Made by a program: the position numbers and the translations under genes. Below, one piece after another: positions 62,520 through 64,000 of a stretch of DNA of 64,000 nucleotides. The notes under the pieces were generated by a model. The model saw only the letters and a list, made by a program, of their open reading frames with translations, had not been told where the DNA came from and did not search any database. The first letter of the stretch is position 1; the number at the start of each line of letters is the position of its first letter. This stretch comes from Phycisphaeraceae bacterium. Lineage in GTDB: Bacteria; Planctomycetota; Phycisphaerae; Phycisphaerales; Phycisphaeraceae. The stretch is taken from contig JANQFR010000049.1 of assembly GCA_028277745.1 (NCBI GenBank), forward strand, positions 90,050 to 154,049, given 5' to 3'.

Positions 62520-62984
62520 TTGGTCTTCACCGGGACCTATGAACACTCGATCGATGCGAAGAATCGTCTGGCCATCCCGAGCAAGGTCCGTTCGCAGATC
62601 CAGCGGGCGGTCGGCGCGGGGAAGGACGATGCGCTGTCGCTGGTCGTGACGCTGGGCGAGGGCGGGTGCCTGTGCCTGTACACCGAGCCAAACTTCGAGA
62701 AGCGAGCGGAGCAGCTGGACGAGTCGCCGCTGGACGCGGACGAGCTGCTGGCGTACGAGCGGCTGCTGTTTTCGCTGGCGGAGACGGTGGAGATCGACAA
62801 GCAGGGCCGGGCGCGGCTGCCGGAGACCCTGCTGAGACGGACGGAGCTGGGCAGCGACGTCGTGCTGATCGGGGTGAAGGATCACCTCGAGGTGCGCGAC
62901 CGGCAGAGCTGGCTGGCGCACGTGGAAGAGCAGTTGAGGAACAACCCGTCGGTGCTGATGAACCCCCGGCGGGCGATGCGATGA
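62520..62984 (+). CDS. mraZ: Division/cell wall cluster repressor MraZ
   Basis: 154 residues from a TTG start with AGGTGGG 6-12 nt upstream. Two AbrB-like halves: FTGTYEHSIDAKNRLAIPSK and VEIDKQGRARLPETLLRRTE, each with the D-xK/Q-G/N-R motif of MraZ. It normally precedes rsmH in the dcw cluster; here no rsmH follows within the next 1 kb, and a terminator appears at 63298. A C-terminal extension of about 12 residues is present. Confidence 0.93.
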   Translation: MVFTGTYEHSIDAKNRLAIPSKVRSQIQRAVGAGKDDALSLVVTLGEGGCLCLYTEPNFEKRAEQLDESPLDADELLAYERLLFSLAETVEIDKQGRARLPETLLRRTELGSDVVLIGVKDHLEVRDRQSWLAHVEEQLRNNPSVLMNPRRAMR

Positions 62985-63297
62985 GACGGATCGAGCCTGG
63001 CCCGACCTGAGGGGGCTCGAATGGACAAGCTGGCGGCCGGCTAAGGGACGAGCCGGTCGTCGCCGCGGGCTGTGGCCGGTTTGCCTGCCCGCAACAAGAT
63101 GATCAGCGAAGGTGGAACGGACTCTTCACCGTCGCTGCGGCAAGGCCAGGACCGGACTCGTTAACGCCAAGGACGGCGGACGCGGGGCCGGCTGCCAGAA
63201 GCCATCAGTGATCGGGACCCTGCGTTGGGCTCCGTTTGACTCTGGCTGGCCTCCCGCCGCGGCGGCCCTTCGCTGATTTTATTTTACCGCCAACCCA

Positions 63298-63326
63298 CCC
63301 CGGCCTGAAGCCTCGGCCGGGGTTTT
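63298..63326 (+). terminator. Rho-independent terminator after mraZ
   Basis: CCCCGGCC and GGCCGGGG around a short loop, then TTTT. It lies 314 nt after the mraZ stop. The intervening 62985-63297 has no gene-like frame but several GC-rich hairpins. Confidence 0.75.
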
Positions 63327-63593
63327 CCTGCGCCGCCGGAAAAATCCCTGCATCCGCGCGAACCGGCACCGCCCCGAGGCGTACTAAGGGGTGAGACCAA
63401 CGCAGGTCGGAATTGAGCCTTGCCCGGTCCGACTGCCTCCCGCGGGTCCTCCTCCTGCCCGCGGTGTAGGCCGGAACCCACCATCCTCCCTGCTCCGGGC
63501 CGGGGGCTCAAAACCGACCGAACTGATCGATTCGTCGATCGTTCTCCTCCATCGTGCCGCGCGTCCCTCCCTAGCGCACGGCACGATTTTTTT
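63326..63593 (+). ncRNA. Structured RNA candidate between two terminators
   Basis: Within a gene-free stretch, GGTCGG (63405), AA, TTGAGCC (63413) pair with GGCTCAA (63505), AA, CCGACC (63514): two helices with a symmetric AA/AA loop. GCCCGG (63422) pairs with CCGGGC (63495) and the apex is CCGCGGG/CCCGCGG (63440/63458). The result is one long rod with a central bubble. A T-run terminator closes it at 63593. The shape recalls 6S RNA, but no consensus sequence was confirmed. The exact 5' end is unknown. Confidence 0.45.
63551..63593 (+). terminator. Rho-independent terminator of the RNA candidate
   Basis: ATCGTGCCG and CGGCACGAT form a 9-bp stem, followed by a run of seven T starting with the last stem base. 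Confidence 0.8.
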
Positions 63594-63680
63594 GCGCACT
63601 CACCGCTTCTTCACATCCGCAGACGTCAAGTCGGGTAGCATGACGCGTATTGGCGTCCTGCAGCGAACCGCGCACCACCC

Positions 63681-64000
63681 ATGATCCACGAGATTTATGC
63701 GCCGACCCGTGGCGTTGATTTTCTTCAAATCACCTGCGTGACGGACACGGCGGCGCCGCTCCGGGTGGTCGCGGAACACGACGACCGGTCGTCCGCGTTC
63801 GCGCCGACGCGGCCCCCAATCCACCATAAAGGTTTTTTTTACTGGCGCTTGCACGCCGACGGACTGCGGCCCGGCACGGCCTATTCGGTCCGCGCCACGC
63901 CCAAGGCCGGCCGGCCCCGGCAGCTCGCCGCCGCCACGCTCTCGCGGCCTTCAGGGCCCCGCCGGCTGCGCCTGGGCGTCCTGGCCGACCCGCACTGCAC
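63681..64000 (+). CDS. Metallophosphoesterase-like protein, N-terminal part
   Basis: Begins MIHEIYAPTRGVDFLQITCV at 63681 and runs off the window. An N-terminal beta-sandwich (LHADGLRPGTAYSVRATPKA) of the fibronectin/purple acid phosphatase type is followed by RLGVLADPHC, the first D-x-H metal-binding motif of calcineurin-like phosphoesterases. Start chosen at the first ATG in frame; the rest lies beyond 64000. Confidence 0.72.
   Translation, partial: MIHEIYAPTRGVDFLQITCVTDTAAPLRVVAEHDDRSSAFAPTRPPIHHKGFFYWRLHADGLRPGTAYSVRATPKAGRPRQLAAATLSRPSGPRRLRLGVLADPHC

Noticed and set aside
63405..63519. SRP 4.5S RNA or RNase P RNA
   Set aside because: Neither the SRP GGAA-loop core nor the RNase P GAGGAAAGTCC segment is present.

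Overview
The window is GC-rich bacterial chromosome and looks like a planctomycete of the Phycisphaerae type. The evidence is several H-X9-DG pseudopilins with the [10 protein letters not shown] methylation motif, six PEP-CTERM-type exosortase substrates, Ser/Thr kinases next to response regulators, and an LPS gene (lpxI) showing an outer membrane. No rRNA operon, CRISPR array or replication origin was seen.

Layout. 1-3.3 kb: kinase, degenerate response regulator and pseudopilin in one operon. 3.4-5.2 kb: DUF1801 protein and an ArsR/SRPBCC/DoxX operon. 5.3-5.5 kb: a scrambled remnant copy of an island found at 17-19 kb. 5.8-10.8 kb: large MscS-type channel and a GH78-like rhamnosidase. 11.3-16.9 kb: cassette A (LacI, PEP-CTERM protein, pseudopilin, GH10 xylanase). 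17.0-19.5 kb: decayed integrative element abutting tRNA-Pro. 19.5-25.4 kb: GT39-like glycosyltransferase, DUF2231 protein, pseudopilin, bioD, HhH-GPD glycosylase, lpxI. 25.9-29.8 kb: one AT-rich 1286-codon gene ending in a PD-(D/E)XK nuclease domain, clearly foreign. 29.9-40.9 kb: mostly housekeeping and accessory genes (EamA transporter, HDOD protein, VTT membrane protein, lipoproteins, AlkD-like protein, MFS transporter). 41.2-47.1 kb: cassette B, on the minus strand, with the same gene order as cassette A. 47.6-52.0 kb: retropepsin-like lipoprotein, DUF1566 protein, Na/Pi cotransporter. 52.1-54.4 kb: two PEP-CTERM genes below an IclR regulator. 55.5-60.7 kb: DUF6924, lexA, membrane protein, and a divergent HxlR/SDR pair. 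60.7-64 kb: two PEP-CTERM genes plus an orphan PEP-CTERM tail, an autoregulated mraZ, a structured RNA candidate between two terminators, and the start of a metallophosphoesterase.

How they work together. The strongest theme is surface polysaccharide use. Two paralogous LacI regulators each head a cassette encoding an exosortase-anchored protein, a pseudopilin and a secreted glycoside hydrolase, and each has palindromic operators at its own promoter. The repeated order suggests a co-inherited functional unit. The second theme is acquired DNA: the nuclease gene at 25.9-29.8 kb, and the decayed recombinase element at tRNA-Pro with its rearranged copies. All family assignments are from reading the translated sequence by eye; no database search was run.
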